Positions 40,936 through 52,013 of a DNA stretch of 64,000 nt are shown piece after piece (position 1 is the first letter of the stretch; every line of letters begins with the position of its first letter). Under the pieces are notes generated by a model that searched no databases, was not told the origin of the DNA, and was given only the letters and a program-made list of their open reading frames with translations. The stretch is from Leptotrichia sp. oral taxon 498. GTDB lineage: Bacteria; Fusobacteriota; Fusobacteriia; Fusobacteriales; Leptotrichiaceae. The DNA lies in the NCBI RefSeq assembly GCF_002240055.1, contig NZ_CP016753.1, forward strand, positions 806,001-870,000. The letters run 5' to 3'. A program made the position numbers and the translations under genes.

Positions 40936-43323
40936 ATGAGAGAGAAAAAATCTAAAAAAAATAAAAAAGAAGTAGAGAAATTTAAAGAAAATAAAAACGA
41001 AAGTAAAAAAGAAAAGAAAAATAAAAGTGAGAAAAAAGAAAGAAAAGACAATAAATTTTTTGGAAAAAAAGTTTTGAAAAAAAATGAGAGTGAAAATGAA
41101 AAAATAAAAAAATTTGAGGAAAGGGAAGAAAAAGAACTGAAATATTTAAAAAAAGTATTGGCGGAATATGAGTTTAATTTTCAAGAAATTTTGCAGCTCT
41201 TGGAGTGGAGTCCCAAAAAAAGAAAAATTTATAAGATGTTATTAAATCATTGGGAAGAAAAGGGAGAAATCTTTTTAAAGAGAAATGGAAAGTACACTTT
41301 GCCTGAAAAAGAAGGATTTTTGCGAGGAGAAATTTCGATTGGAAATGGGAATTTTGGATTTTTGGATATTTTAGGAGAACACAGCGTGTTTATTCCTGGC
41401 GCATATTTGAACACGGCAATGGATGGCGACACAGTTTTGGTACGAATTCTGAAAGAAAGCAGCAGTTCTAAAAAAAGAGAGGGCGAAGTTGTAAATGTAA
41501 TTAAGAGAAACAGAGAGATTATAGTTGGGATTTTTGAGCATAATTTGAGCTTTGGCTTTGTTCGTCCAAAAAATTCTCCAAGCGACATTTACATTCCGAA
41601 AAAATTTATAAAAGGTGCAAAAACTGGGGATTTGGTTGCTGTAAAAATTGATTTTTGGGGAGACGATACACGAAAACCAGAAGGAGAAATTGTGAGTGTC
41701 TTGGGAAATCCGCAAGATACAGAAGTTTTGATTTCGTCGTTGCTTTTAAATGAGGGAATTGAAGAAAAGTTTTCTAATGAAGTTTTAAAAGAACTAGATA
41801 AAATTGATGAAGATTTTACAAATGAACTTTCAAATAGAAAAGATTTGCGAAATCTTGACATCATTACGATTGACGGAGCGGATGCAAAAGATTTGGATGA
41901 TGCCGTGTATGTTGAAAAAAAAGAAGATAGATACAAACTTATTGTAAGTATTGCCGATGTTTCTCATTATGTTGGCGAAAATACTGCACTTGACAGTGAA
42001 GCACTAAAGCGGGGAAATTCGATTTATCTTGTGGACAGAGTAATTCCAATGCTTCCAAGAAAATTGTCAAACAACCTTTGTTCGCTTAATCCGAATGAAG
42101 ATAAACTGACTTTCTCGGTTGAGATGGAAATTGATTTTAAAGGAAAAGTTGTAAAAAATAATTTTTATAAATCAGTTATAAGGTCCAAATATCGAATGAC
42201 TTACGACGATGTGAATAAAATTTTTGATTATCAAAGAGATAAAAAGAGTGAAAAAAACGGAAAAAACGAAAAGAATGAGAATTTGTCTGAAGAAAAAAAA
42301 GAAATATTTTTTGAAAATAAAAAGGTTTTTGAAAGATATGAAAAAATTTCGGAAATGCTAAAAAATATGTTGGAACTTTCTAAAATAATTCGTGCGAATA
42401 AAAAGAGAAGAGGAAGCATTGATTTTGAACTGCCAGAAATAAAAGTTGTGCTGGATGAAAATAAACTTGTGAAAGACATTAAGCTTCGTTCTCGTGGGGA
42501 AGCTGAAAAGTTAATTGAAGATTTTATGGTAATTGCAAATGAAACTGTGGCAGAAAAATTATTTTGGGAAGAAACTCCAGCGATTTACAGGGTTCACGAA
42601 GATCCAGACAAGGCTAAAATTCAAGCGTTAAATGAAACGCTTATAAAATTTGGGTATTCACTAAAAAATATGGATGAAATTCATCCTGGAAAATTTCAAA
42701 ATATTATAAATAAAACAACGGGACTGCCAGAAGGATATTTGATTCACAAGTTAATTTTACGGGCTATGCAGCGGGCAAGATATGCGAATAAAAATCTTGG
42801 GCATTTTGGTTTGGCTTCTAAATATTATTTGCACTTTACTTCGCCAATTAGGCGATATTCAGATTTAGTTGTCCACAGGATGCTTGGGCGTTCGATTGAA
42901 AGGTTCATAAATGAGAGGGAAAAAACAAAATATTTATCTGATTTTGAAGTGATAGCAAGTAATATTTCCAAAACTGAGCGAATTGCCGATAAATTGGAAG
43001 AAGATAGTGTAAAAATTAAATTAATTGAATATATGCAAGATAAAATTGGTGAAACGTTTATAGCTAGACTTAGCGGAATGAATAAAAATAAAATATTTAT
43101 GGAACTTGAAAATCATATAGAAGTTGTCTATAATATTACAAGTTCACGGGATAATTTCATTTACGATGAAGAAAATTTTAAAATTATAAATAAAAAGACA
43201 AATGAGAGCTTTACGATGGGAAACACACTAAAAGTGAGTGTTATGAGTGCAAGTTATGAAAAGATGGAAATTGAAGTTATTCCGTTTGAAGAAGAAAAAA
43301 GCGAAATAAATTTAGAAAACTAG
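40936..43323 (+). CDS. rnr: Ribonuclease R
   Basis: 3'-5' exoribonuclease of the RNB family, able to degrade structured RNA and, with SmpB-tmRNA, faulty mRNAs. The about 795-residue protein has a very basic K/E-rich N-terminal tail (to about 65), a winged-helix region, two cold-shock domains, the RNB core with ITIDGADAKDLDDAVY (four acidic residues) and a C-terminal S1 domain. An extra K/E/N-rich loop sits around residues 435-455 inside RNB. I took ATG 40936, just after an AGGTGAT site; ATG 40930 is also possible. smpB lies two genes downstream, as in many firmicutes. Confidence 0.94.
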   Translation: MREKKSKKNKKEVEKFKENKNESKKEKKNKSEKKERKDNKFFGKKVLKKNESENEKIKKFEEREEKELKYLKKVLAEYEFNFQEILQLLEWSPKKRKIYKMLLNHWEEKGEIFLKRNGKYTLPEKEGFLRGEISIGNGNFGFLDILGEHSVFIPGAYLNTAMDGDTVLVRILKESSSSKKREGEVVNVIKRNREIIVGIFEHNLSFGFVRPKNSPSDIYIPKKFIKGAKTGDLVAVKIDFWGDDTRKPEGEIVSVLGNPQDTEVLISSLLLNEGIEEKFSNEVLKELDKIDEDFTNELSNRKDLRNLDIITIDGADAKDLDDAVYVEKKEDRYKLIVSIADVSHYVGENTALDSEALKRGNSIYLVDRVIPMLPRKLSNNLCSLNPNEDKLTFSVEMEIDFKGKVVKNNFYKSVIRSKYRMTYDDVNKIFDYQRDKKSEKNGKNEKNENLSEEKKEIFFENKKVFERYEKISEMLKNMLELSKIIRANKKRRGSIDFELPEIKVVLDENKLVKDIKLRSRGEAEKLIEDFMVIANETVAEKLFWEETPAIYRVHEDPDKAKIQALNETLIKFGYSLKNMDEIHPGKFQNIINKTTGLPEGYLIHKLILRAMQRARYANKNLGHFGLASKYYLHFTSPIRRYSDLVVHRMLGRSIERFINEREKTKYLSDFEVIASNISKTERIADKLEEDSVKIKLIEYMQDKIGETFIARLSGMNKNKIFMELENHIEVVYNITSSRDNFIYDEENFKIINKKTNESFTMGNTLKVSVMSASYEKMEIEVIPFEEEKSEINLEN

Positions 43324-43438
43324 AAAATTTATTTGATTTTTAGATTTTAGATAAAAAAAATTATTAAATACTTAAATACTTAAAAAGGATTATGCATTTT
43401 CCTAAATTAATGTAAATTTATGAGATGGAGAATTTTAT

Positions 43439-43984
43439 ATGAAAAGAAAGTTATTAATTTTAATAAGTTTTTGTTTCTTTTTGGTCATAAGTTGTGGAAA
43501 TAAAGAGGAGCAAAAAATCAGAAAAGATTTTGATGCCACTATGGGAATTATGAGAACAGGTGACTACAATAAAGTAAAAAAAATGAGTTCTGAACTTAGT
43601 GAAGAGGAATTTTCAATTGTTGAAGAAGGATTTAAAAGAATAAAATATAAAATAAAAAAAGTTGAAGTAAATGGCAATAGAGCTAAGATGGCAATAGAAG
43701 TAAATTATCCAGATATTTCAAGTGTTATGCAAGAATACTTAGTTCAATTGGCCAGTAAAGGGCAAGAGATTGAAAATAAAAAATTAACGATTGATCAGGG
43801 AAAAAAAGAAATGAGAAATTTTACAAAAAGTTTTTTTTCTCAAAAATTTAAAGAAAATAAAGTAAGTTTTTTAAAAGAAAAATTGACGGTAAATTATGTA
43901 AAAAATGATGAAAAATGGCGACTTAGCGCCAATGAAAATAAAGATTTAATAAAATTATTTTCGCTTGGAGTGGTGAATGAATAA
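43439..43984 (+). CDS. Putative lipoprotein of unknown function
   Basis: A 181-residue protein with a lipoprotein signal: KRK, a hydrophobic stretch and the lipobox VISC (Cys at about residue 19), so it should be lipid-anchored after processing by Lgt and LspA (lspA is in this window). The mature part is lysine-rich and mixed helix/strand, with a central ANMAIEVNYP-like strand and a WRLSANEN end, reminiscent of DUF4878/DUF5105-type lipoproteins, but no firm family can be named. It sits between rnr and smpB and stops 12 bases before smpB, so it is probably co-transcribed with it. Confidence 0.78.
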   Translation: MKRKLLILISFCFFLVISCGNKEEQKIRKDFDATMGIMRTGDYNKVKKMSSELSEEEFSIVEEGFKRIKYKIKKVEVNGNRAKMAIEVNYPDISSVMQEYLVQLASKGQEIENKKLTIDQGKKEMRNFTKSFFSQKFKENKVSFLKEKLTVNYVKNDEKWRLSANENKDLIKLFSLGVVNE

Positions 43985-43996
43985 AAGGGGGAAAAT

Positions 43997-44443
43997 ATGG
44001 TTTTAGCAAAAAATAAAAAAGCGTATCATGACTATTTTGTAGAAGAAAAATTGGAGGCTGGAATCGAGCTTGTGGGAACAGAAGTAAAATCTGTAAAAGC
44101 TGGTAAGATAAGCATAAAAGAGAGTTTTGTAAGAATTATAAGAAATGAAGTTTTTATAATGAATATGCACATAACACCTTACGAATTTGGAAATATTAAC
44201 AATGTGCCAGAGTCAAGAGTGAGAAAATTACTTTTGAGCCGAAGAGAAATCAATAAATGGGAAGCCAAAATCAAAGAGCAAGGATACACAATTGTGCCAC
44301 TTTCAGTTTACAAAAAGCAAAGACTTGTAAAAGTGGAAATTGCACTTGCAAAAGGGAAAAAACTTCACGATAAAAGGGAAACTTTGAAAAGAAAAGATAT
44401 AGATAGAAATTTAAAAAAAATTCAAAAAGATTTTTTAAGATAA
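43997..44443 (+). CDS. smpB: tmRNA-binding protein SmpB
   Basis: Binds tmRNA and brings it to stalled ribosomes for trans-translation. The 148-residue protein has the family start AKNKKAYHDYFVEE, the segment GIELVGTEVKSVKAGK, and the basic tail KGKKLHDKRETLKRKD that enters the mRNA channel. Length is normal. The ssrA gene itself was not seen in the window. Confidence 0.97.
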   Translation: MVLAKNKKAYHDYFVEEKLEAGIELVGTEVKSVKAGKISIKESFVRIIRNEVFIMNMHITPYEFGNINNVPESRVRKLLLSRREINKWEAKIKEQGYTIVPLSVYKKQRLVKVEIALAKGKKLHDKRETLKRKDIDRNLKKIQKDFLR

Positions 44444-44487
44444 TGGGATAAATTGATAATAAAAAATAAAAATATCAGGGAGGCTAA

Positions 44488-46653
44488 ATGGATATTTTAA
44501 AAAATGTGGCAAATGAACTAAATTTTAATGAGTCACAAGTGGAAAATACAATAAAACTTTTTGATGAAGGGTCGACTGTGCCGTTTATTGCTCGTTATAG
44601 AAAAGAAGTTACGGGAAATTTGGACGAGGAGCAAATTAGAGATGTAATTGAGAAAGTTACTTATTACAGAAATCTAGAAAAGAGGAAAGAAGAAGTCTTA
44701 AGACTTATAGAAGAGCAGGGAAAATTGACTGATGAACTGAAAAGTAGCATAACTTGTGCAACAAAACTTCAGGAAGTGGAAGACCTTTATTTGCCTTACA
44801 AGAAGAAGAAAAAAACGAAGGCGGATATTGCAAAAGAGCAAGGGCTAGAACCTTTGACAGAATTTGCATTGATTTCGACAACTACTTTTGAAGAGTTACA
44901 AAAAGAAGCAGAAAAATATTTGAGTGAAGAAGTTGTATCGGTTGAAGATGCGATTAATGGAGTGCATTTGATTATTGCACAAAATATTTCGGAAGATGTG
45001 AAAATAAGGGAATTTTTGAGAAATAAAATTTCAGAATTTGGAATTTTGACTTCAAGAGTTGTAGAAAAAAACAAAGAAAACGATGAAAAAGGGGTTTATC
45101 AAGATTACTATGAATATTCGGAGCTTATTAAAAAAGCGGCTTCTAATAGAATTTTGGCAATAAATCGTGGTGAAAAAGAAAAAATATTAAAAGTTGACAT
45201 TGAAATTGACGAAAAAACTGAAAAATTTATAGTGGACTTTATTTTGAATACTTTTGAAAATAAAAATTTAGTTGAATTTTTGAGCGAAGTTATAAAAGAT
45301 TCGCTGGATAGACTGGCTTATCCGTCGATAAAAAACGAAGTGAGAAATATTTATACTGAAAAAGCTGAGGAAGAAGCGATTAATATTTTTTCTGAAAATT
45401 TAGAAAAACTTCTTTTACAACCGCCTTTGAGTAAAAAAACATTGATGGGCCTTGATCCTGGTTACAGAACAGGTTGTAAATTGGTAATTATCAACAAAGA
45501 TGGCTTTTATGAAACAAACGATGTACTTTTCCTGGTTGAAGAGATGCACAATTCAAAGCAGCTTGCAACCGCAAAGAAAAAAATCTTGGACTACATCAAA
45601 AAATACGATGTTGACATCATTGCAGTTGGGAATGGAACCGCTTCTCGTGAAACTGAAAGTTTTGTGGCAGATGTTATAAAGGAAGCATCAAAACCTGTGT
45701 CATATTTGATTGTAAGCGAGGCGGGAGCTTCAGTTTACTCAGCTTCAAAAATTGCGATTGAGGAATTTCCAGATTTGGATGTAACGGCTAGAGGAGCGAT
45801 TTCGATTGCTAGAAGAATTCAGGATCCGATGGCTGAGCTTGTGAAGATTGATCCAAAATCAATTGGAGTCGGAATGTATCAGCACGATGTGAATCAGAAA
45901 AAATTGAATGAAACTTTGGAACAGACAATTGAGCATGTTGTAAATAATGTTGGAGTCAATATTAATACGGCTTCGTGGGCATTACTTAGTTTTGTGTCTG
46001 GAATTAAGAAAAATGTAGCTAAAAATCTTGTGGATTATAGGCACGAAAATGGAGATTTTAAGGACAGAAAAGAGCTTAAGAAGGTAAAAGGCTTGGGAGC
46101 GAAGGCTTTTGAGCAGATGGCTGGATTTGTTGTTGTGCCTGATAGTGAAAATCCTCTGGATAATACGATTATTCATCCTGAGTCGTATCACGTTGCCGAA
46201 ACTATTTTAAAAGAGGCTGGATGTAAAGCTAGTGATTTGAAGGATAATTTGAAAGAAGTTAGACAAAAATTGAAAAATGTTGATTTGAAAAAAATTATAT
46301 CTGAAAATGAATTTGGGAATGAAACGGCAAAAGATGTATATGAGGCTCTTTTAAAGGATAGAAGAGATCCACGTGACGAATTTGAAAAACCTCTTTTGAG
46401 ATCGGATATTTTGAAGATGGATGATTTGCAAGAAGGAATGGTTTTGGAAGGAACTGTGAGAAATGTGGCAAAATTTGGAGCTTTTGTGGATATTGGATTA
46501 AAAGGTGATGCGCTGCTTCATATTTCGGAAATAGCTGAGAAGTTTGTTTCAGATGCTACAAAGGAACTTTCTGTGGGACAGATTATTAAAGTTAAAATAT
46601 TGTCACTGGATAAAGAGCGTGGAAGAGTGGGTCTTACGAGAAAAGGATTATAA
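44488..46653 (+). CDS. tex: Tex-family transcription accessory protein
   Basis: Nucleic-acid-binding protein of the Tex/Spt6 family. The 721-residue product has the helical N-terminus with VPFIARYRKE, a YqgF/RuvC-like domain beginning LGLDPGYRTGCK-like (MGLDPGYRTG), helix-hairpin-helix repeats (KNLVDYRHENG.. and KKVKGLGAKAFEQMAGF) and a C-terminal S1 domain with VRNVAKFGAFVDIGLKGD. Length and order are standard. A terminator follows directly. Confidence 0.95.
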   Translation: MDILKNVANELNFNESQVENTIKLFDEGSTVPFIARYRKEVTGNLDEEQIRDVIEKVTYYRNLEKRKEEVLRLIEEQGKLTDELKSSITCATKLQEVEDLYLPYKKKKKTKADIAKEQGLEPLTEFALISTTTFEELQKEAEKYLSEEVVSVEDAINGVHLIIAQNISEDVKIREFLRNKISEFGILTSRVVEKNKENDEKGVYQDYYEYSELIKKAASNRILAINRGEKEKILKVDIEIDEKTEKFIVDFILNTFENKNLVEFLSEVIKDSLDRLAYPSIKNEVRNIYTEKAEEEAINIFSENLEKLLLQPPLSKKTLMGLDPGYRTGCKLVIINKDGFYETNDVLFLVEEMHNSKQLATAKKKILDYIKKYDVDIIAVGNGTASRETESFVADVIKEASKPVSYLIVSEAGASVYSASKIAIEEFPDLDVTARGAISIARRIQDPMAELVKIDPKSIGVGMYQHDVNQKKLNETLEQTIEHVVNNVGVNINTASWALLSFVSGIKKNVAKNLVDYRHENGDFKDRKELKKVKGLGAKAFEQMAGFVVVPDSENPLDNTIIHPESYHVAETILKEAGCKASDLKDNLKEVRQKLKNVDLKKIISENEFGNETAKDVYEALLKDRRDPRDEFEKPLLRSDILKMDDLQEGMVLEGTVRNVAKFGAFVDIGLKGDALLHISEIAEKFVSDATKELSVGQIIKVKILSLDKERGRVGLTRKGL

Positions 46654-46674
46654 ACTAATTTAAAAAGAATTAAA

Positions 46675-46729
46675 AAAAGTGCAAATATTGAAAAAAATAA
46701 AAAATTTTTAAAAAAATATTTGTACTTTT
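46675..46729 (+). terminator. Terminator after tex
   Basis: AAAAGTGCAAATATT pairs with AATATTTGTACTTTT (46715-46729) with one mismatch. The remaining gap to 46972 is extremely AT-rich; I see no gene or convincing promoter in it. Confidence 0.6.
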
Positions 46730-46972
46730 CTGAAAAATTTGGTAATATATAACAGTAAGAAAATTTGGGTTGTTAAAAAGTTATAAAATGCTATTTTAAA
46801 TCATAAAATTTTTAATTTTTGTAATAAAATATGACCTAAAAAATTTAAAGAATTTTTAAAAAACCAAATCAATTTTAAAAAATAAAATATTTTTAATATT
46901 TTAAATTTTTAAAGAAATTTTTCTTTTTAAAACTTTTTTAAAAAAATATAGAGAAAGAAGGAAGGTTCAGGA

Positions 46973-48531
46973 ATGGAATTTTTAGTTGGATTAGTGCCAA
47001 TAGTTGTATTTTTGATATTGCTGACATTTTTAAAGAAATCAGCAATGTTTAGTGCGTATGCCAGTTTAGTAGTGGCAATTATTTTAAATTTTGTTATGCC
47101 AGGGTGGAGAATGCCGATTCAAGGGGTTTTTGCTTCAATTATTGAAGGCTTTGCGACAGCATGGATGCCTATCGGTTTTGTAGTATTTGCAGCACTATTT
47201 GCTTATGATTTATCAGTAAAAACTGGTAAAATTGAAACAATCAAATCAATGTTAGGAAGCATTTCAACAGATAAAAGAGCTCAAGCATTGATATTAGCTT
47301 GGGGATTTGGTGGATTTTAGAAGGTATTGCAGGATATGGAACAGCAGTTGCGATTCCAGCGGCAATTATGGTTTCATTAGGATTTACTCCGCTAAGTGCA
47401 GCTTTAATTTGTCTTATTGCAAACTCAACACCAACAGCGTTTGGAACAGTTGGACTGCCAGTTACAACAATGATTTCAAACTTTAAATTGAATGCTGGGG
47501 AAACAGCATTTTATACATCATTATTGTTATTAGTTTTGACATGTATTATACCATTTATCTTGGTAATAATGGCTAATAAAGAAATTGATGGTGGAAAAAA
47601 TGCAGCATTTGGAAGAGGAATTTTACCTGTAGTTATTGCTTCAATTATTGGTTATTTAACACAACCATTTATCGCAAAAGCAATGGGTGCTGAATTGCCA
47701 ACAATTTTATCAAGTTTATTTGCAATGATCTTAATGATAGTTGCTACTAAAATCTTTATTAAAGAAGATGAAAGTGCAAAATCTAATAAAGGTCAAGCTA
47801 TTACTGGAAAAGATGCATTTATGGCTTGGGTTCCATATATTTTAATGATAATCTTAATTATTGGAACAAGTCCAGTTGTAGAAGCTGTTCATAAAGCGTT
47901 AGAACCAACAACTACACATTTCAATTTTGCTTTGGGACATGAAGCTACATGGTTTAAGGATAAAGGAGATCCAAGTGTAATATTCAAATGGATTTTAGCA
48001 CCAGCTGCGCCATTATTTGTTGCAACTGTTATAGCAGGATTTATTCAAGGTGTAAAACCAAAAGTTATGGTTGAAACATTAAAAGAGACAATTTTAAGTA
48101 AATTACCTTCAGTTGTGGTAATTATGGGAATTGTAGCATTATCAGTAGTAATGAAACATAGTGGGATGATTGAAAGTATAGCAAAAGGATTTGCTGCAAC
48201 AGGTAAATTCTTCCCAGTAATTTCGCCATTCTTAGGAACTATCGGTACATTCGTAACAGGAAGTGACTTGGCATCTAACTTGTTATTCGGTGGAGTTCAA
48301 GTAAATATAGCAGGATCAAACGAAGCATTGAAAGCATTGTATATCGCTGCTGGTACAGGTGGAGCGACAGGAGGAAAAATGATTTCTCCGCAAAATATTG
48401 CAATTGCCGCTTCAACAGTTGGATTAATGGGTAAAGAAGGAGATATGCTTAAATTCACTGTTAAATATTCAATAGCTTATGCAGCTGTTTTAGGTATTTT
48501 AACATTCATTGGAGCAGGAATGCTTCATTAA
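46973..48531 (+). pseudogene. lctP: L-lactate permease with a one-base frameshift
   Basis: Membrane symporter of the LctP/GlcA family for uptake of lactate. The first frame (46973-47320) ends LILAWGFGGF and then hits TAG; the second frame picks up at once with LEGIAGYGTAVAIPAAI and runs to 48531. Together they give a protein of about 519 residues, the normal size, with 12 or more hydrophobic helices. Adding one T to the TTTT run at 47315-47318 would join the frames as GGF-LEGIAGYG, the family consensus. So this is a single-base deletion in a T-run: a real mutation, a slippage-type switch or a sequence error. The ATG has AAGGAAGG upstream. Confidence 0.88.
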
Positions 48532-48587
48532 AAATTTAAAACTAAAAATTATGAAGTTTAAAAAAAGTAAATGCAATGGTTAATGAA

Positions 48588-48632
48588 AAGGAGAATACTG
48601 AAGTTAGAAAAATTTTGGTATCTCCTTATTTG
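48588..48632 (+). terminator. Hairpin after the lactate permease
   Basis: AAGGAGAATAC and GGTATCTCCTT form a stem with a small bulge, followed by ATTTGTATATTT. It lies in the leader region before ileS but shows no T-box motif. A TATAAT at 48685-48690 may be the ileS promoter; its -35 box is weak. Confidence 0.5.
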
Positions 48633-48739
48633 TATATTTAAGGATATTTAAGCTAGAGTTATTTAAAAATGTAAAGAATTATGATATAATAAAAAACATA
48701 AAAAAAGAGTTAGTTTTTAGAAAAATATAGGAGGAAATA

Positions 48740-51541
48740 ATGTCAGAAAATCAAAATATTGAGAAGGTAGATTATGCAAAAACACTGAATTTACCAAAAA
48801 CAAGTTTTAAAATGAAAGCTAATTTGGCACAAAAAGAGCCATTGACTTTAAGAGATTGGACAAAATCAAATATTTATGAAAAGTCATTAAGAGAAGGTCA
48901 TCCATTCTTTATTTTGCATGATGGACCGCCGTATGCAAACGGAAACATTCACATTGGACATGCAATGAATAAAGTGTTAAAAGATATAATTTTGAAATAT
49001 AAAAGATTAAGAGGGTATGATGCACCGTATATTCCTGGCTGGGATACTCACGGACTTCCAATCGAGTGGAAAATCATGGAAGAATTGGGAGAAAAAGCAA
49101 AAGCAATGACTCCACTTCAAATTAGACAGGAATGTAAAAAGTATGCCTTGAAATGGGTAGAAAAACAAAAGAAAGAGTTTGTAAGACTTGGAATTTTAGG
49201 AAATTGGGATAATCCTTATATTACACTAAAACCTGAATTTGAAGCAGAACAATTAAAAGTATTTAAAGAAATTTATGAGAATGGCTATATTTATAAAGGG
49301 CTAAAACCGGTGTACTGGTCACCGACTACTGAAACTGCACTTGCAGAAGCAGAAATTGAATATAAAGATGTAACTTCTCATTCAATTTATGTGAAATTTG
49401 AAGGGGAAAAAGATTTGGCTGATAAATTAGGTGTGGATAAAGCAAGTATTTTAATTTGGACAACAACACCTTGGACATTACCAGCAAATTTGGGAGTATT
49501 TTTGCATCCTGAATTTGATTACGGGTTGTATAAAACTGAAAAAGGAAATTTGATTGTTGCAAAAAAATTAGCTGAAGATGTATTCAAAACATTGGACTTG
49601 TCGTATGAATTATTAAAAGAATTTAAAGGGACAGATTTGGAATACACTCATTACAAGCATCCGTTCTTAGATAGAAAAGGATTGGTAATGAATGCTGATT
49701 ATGTAACAGTAGATGCAGGTACAGGAGCAGTTCATACAGCGCCTGGACATGGAGCAGATGACTATAATTATTCATTAAAATATAATATTGGAATTTTGTC
49801 GCCAGTAGATGATAAGGGGCATATGACTAAAGAAGCGGGAAAATATGAAGGAATGTTCTATGCAAAAGCAAGTAAGGCGATTGTTGAAGACTTGACTGAA
49901 AGCGGACATATGTTGTATCACACAACTTTCGTTCACTCGTACCCGCACGATTGGAGAAGTAAAAAACCAGTTATTTTCAGAGCGACTGAACAATGGTTCA
50001 TTAGCGTAGATGAAAGTGACATCAGACAAAATGCGTTAGATGTGTTGAAAAAAGTAGAATTCGTGCCAGAATGGGGTAAAAATAGAATTAACGCGATGAT
50101 TGAAACAAGACCAGACTGGACAATTTCAAGACAAAGAGTTTGGGGAGTACCAATTCCATTATTCTACAACAAAGAAACAAATGAAGTGATTTACGATTCT
50201 GAAATCATGGACAGAGTTATCGAATTAGTGAAAAAAGAAGGAACTGATATTTGGTGGAAATATGAAGCTAAAGAAATCATCGGTGAAGAATTATTGGAAA
50301 AATTAAACTTGAAAGATGTAGAAATTAGAAAAGAAAGAAGTATCATGGACGTTTGGTTTGATTCTGGAGTTTCCCACAGAGGAGTTTTAGCACCAAGAAA
50401 CTTGCCAAGACCAGCTGATTTATACTTGGAAGGAAGCGATCAGCACAGAGGTTGGTTCCAATCATCGCTTTTAACTTCAATTGCAAGTACAAAAGATGCA
50501 CCATACAAAAGAGTTTTAACTCACGGATTCGTAATGGACGGACAAGGCAGAAAAATGTCTAAATCGCTTGGAAATACAATTGTTCCAAAAGATATTATTG
50601 AAAAGTACGGAGCAGATATTTTAAGACTTTGGGTATCATCAGTAGATTACAGAGAAGATGTGAGAATTTCTGAAAATATTTTGCAGCAAATGTCAGATGC
50701 GTATAGAAGAATTAGAAATACAGCAAGATTTTTGATGGGTAACTTGAATGATTTTGATTACAAAACTGAAAAAGTCGACTACAACGATATGTTTGAAATT
50801 GATAAATGGGCAATGCACAAATTGGAAGAATTGAAAGAAAAAACAACTGAATACTACGATAAATATGAATTTTATAATTTATTCCAAGAAATTACATATT
50901 TCTGCTCAATTGAAATGTCATCGTTTTATCTTGACATAGTAAAAGATAGACTTTACTGCGAAGCGCCAAAATCACTTACAAGAAGAAGTGCTCAAACTGT
51001 GTTGACAGAAGTGTTAAAAGTGTTGGTAAGAATTATTTCGCCAGTGTTGTCATTTACAGCTGAAGAAATTTGGGAAAGAATTCCTGCATCATTGAAAGAT
51101 GAAGAAAGTGTACATTTATCATCTTGGATTGAACCAAATCCAGCTTACAAAAATGAAGAACTATCAAAAAAATGGGAAAAAATTGCTCATTTAAGAAAAG
51201 AAGTGAACAAAAAAATTGAAAGCTTGAGACAAGAAGGATTAATTGGGCACTCGCTTGATGCAAGAATTCTTTTAAATATCACAAATGATGATTATTCATT
51301 CTTAAAAGATTATACAGAAGATGAAGTTTCTGACTTATTTATCGTATCTCAAGTTAAATTTGTAAATGATAGTTTGGAAGAAAGTGAAATTAGTGGAATA
51401 GGCATTGCTGTGGAAAAAGCGTCTGGAGAAAAATGCGAAAGATGTTGGAAATATGGTGAAGAAATTGGACATGACCACAATTATTCGGATGTATGTCCAA
51501 GATGTGCAAAAGTTCTTGACGAATTGAAAGGTAAAAATTAA
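48740..51541 (+). CDS. ileS: Isoleucyl-tRNA synthetase
   Basis: Charges tRNA-Ile. The 933-residue class I synthetase has the HIGH motif as [10 protein letters not shown], the large editing (CP1) domain with TTPWTLPAN and [15 protein letters not shown], the KMSKS motif as [10 protein letters not shown] and a C-terminal zinc site CERCWKY...CPRC. This is the standard bacterial type that is sensitive to mupirocin as a class, rather than the eukaryote-like ileS2. lspA follows after only 3 bases, an order common in bacteria. Confidence 0.97.
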   Translation: MSENQNIEKVDYAKTLNLPKTSFKMKANLAQKEPLTLRDWTKSNIYEKSLREGHPFFILHDGPPYANGNIHIGHAMNKVLKDIILKYKRLRGYDAPYIPGWDTHGLPIEWKIMEELGEKAKAMTPLQIRQECKKYALKWVEKQKKEFVRLGILGNWDNPYITLKPEFEAEQLKVFKEIYENGYIYKGLKPVYWSPTTETALAEAEIEYKDVTSHSIYVKFEGEKDLADKLGVDKASILIWTTTPWTLPANLGVFLHPEFDYGLYKTEKGNLIVAKKLAEDVFKTLDLSYELLKEFKGTDLEYTHYKHPFLDRKGLVMNADYVTVDAGTGAVHTAPGHGADDYNYSLKYNIGILSPVDDKGHMTKEAGKYEGMFYAKASKAIVEDLTESGHMLYHTTFVHSYPHDWRSKKPVIFRATEQWFISVDESDIRQNALDVLKKVEFVPEWGKNRINAMIETRPDWTISRQRVWGVPIPLFYNKETNEVIYDSEIMDRVIELVKKEGTDIWWKYEAKEIIGEELLEKLNLKDVEIRKERSIMDVWFDSGVSHRGVLAPRNLPRPADLYLEGSDQHRGWFQSSLLTSIASTKDAPYKRVLTHGFVMDGQGRKMSKSLGNTIVPKDIIEKYGADILRLWVSSVDYREDVRISENILQQMSDAYRRIRNTARFLMGNLNDFDYKTEKVDYNDMFEIDKWAMHKLEELKEKTTEYYDKYEFYNLFQEITYFCSIEMSSFYLDIVKDRLYCEAPKSLTRRSAQTVLTEVLKVLVRIISPVLSFTAEEIWERIPASLKDEESVHLSSWIEPNPAYKNEELSKKWEKIAHLRKEVNKKIESLRQEGLIGHSLDARILLNITNDDYSFLKDYTEDEVSDLFIVSQVKFVNDSLEESEISGIGIAVEKASGEKCERCWKYGEEIGHDHNYSDVCPRCAKVLDELKGKN

Positions 51542-51544
51542 TTT

Positions 51545-52012
51545 ATGAATTATATAATGATAATATTGGGATTGACTTTATTTGACCAAGTTACAAAATA
51601 TATAATTTATCGAGTTGCAGAAGGTCAAGCGGGTTTTTCAATCCCAATTATAAAAAATTTTTTTCATATTACTTATGTTGAAAATCACGGTATGATTTTT
51701 GGACTGGCACAGGGTAAAATAAATGTGGTTACGATATTTAGCGTACTTCTAATTATTTTCATAATTTTTAGCGAATACAAAAATTTTAAGAATTATTCAA
51801 AATGGACAAAAGTCGGAATTTCAATTATAGCAGCTGGAGCATTGGGAAATATGATTGACAGAATTGCCAGAAATTTTGTCATAGATATGATAGATTTTCG
51901 TGGAATCTGGAATTTTGTGTTCAACGTTGCAGATATGTATGTTCATATTGGTATTTATATTATTGCGATTGATTATTTAGTGAGAAAATATAAAATAAAA
52001 AGAGGTAAATAG
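51545..52012 (+). CDS. lspA: Lipoprotein signal peptidase (signal peptidase II)
   Basis: Inner-membrane aspartic protease that removes signal peptides of prolipoproteins. The 155-residue protein has four hydrophobic segments, the DQVTKY start motif, VENHGMIFG, and the two catalytic aspartates in GNMIDRI and FNVADMYVHIG. It is tightly coupled to ileS. The lipoprotein at 43439 is a likely substrate. Confidence 0.96.
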   Translation: MNYIMIILGLTLFDQVTKYIIYRVAEGQAGFSIPIIKNFFHITYVENHGMIFGLAQGKINVVTIFSVLLIIFIIFSEYKNFKNYSKWTKVGISIIAAGALGNMIDRIARNFVIDMIDFRGIWNFVFNVADMYVHIGIYIIAIDYLVRKYKIKRGK

Positions 52013-52013
52013 C

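Noticed and set aside
41247-42479. Long minus-strand frames inside rnr and other AT-rich genes
   Set aside because: They are shadows of strongly coding plus-strand genes and are rich in Ser, Phe and Ile as expected from reversed Lys/Glu codons.
48541-48739. Possible T-box riboswitch before ileS
   Set aside because: The hairpin there lacks the T-box bulge sequence, the specifier arrangement and an antiterminator; it reads as a terminator after the permease.
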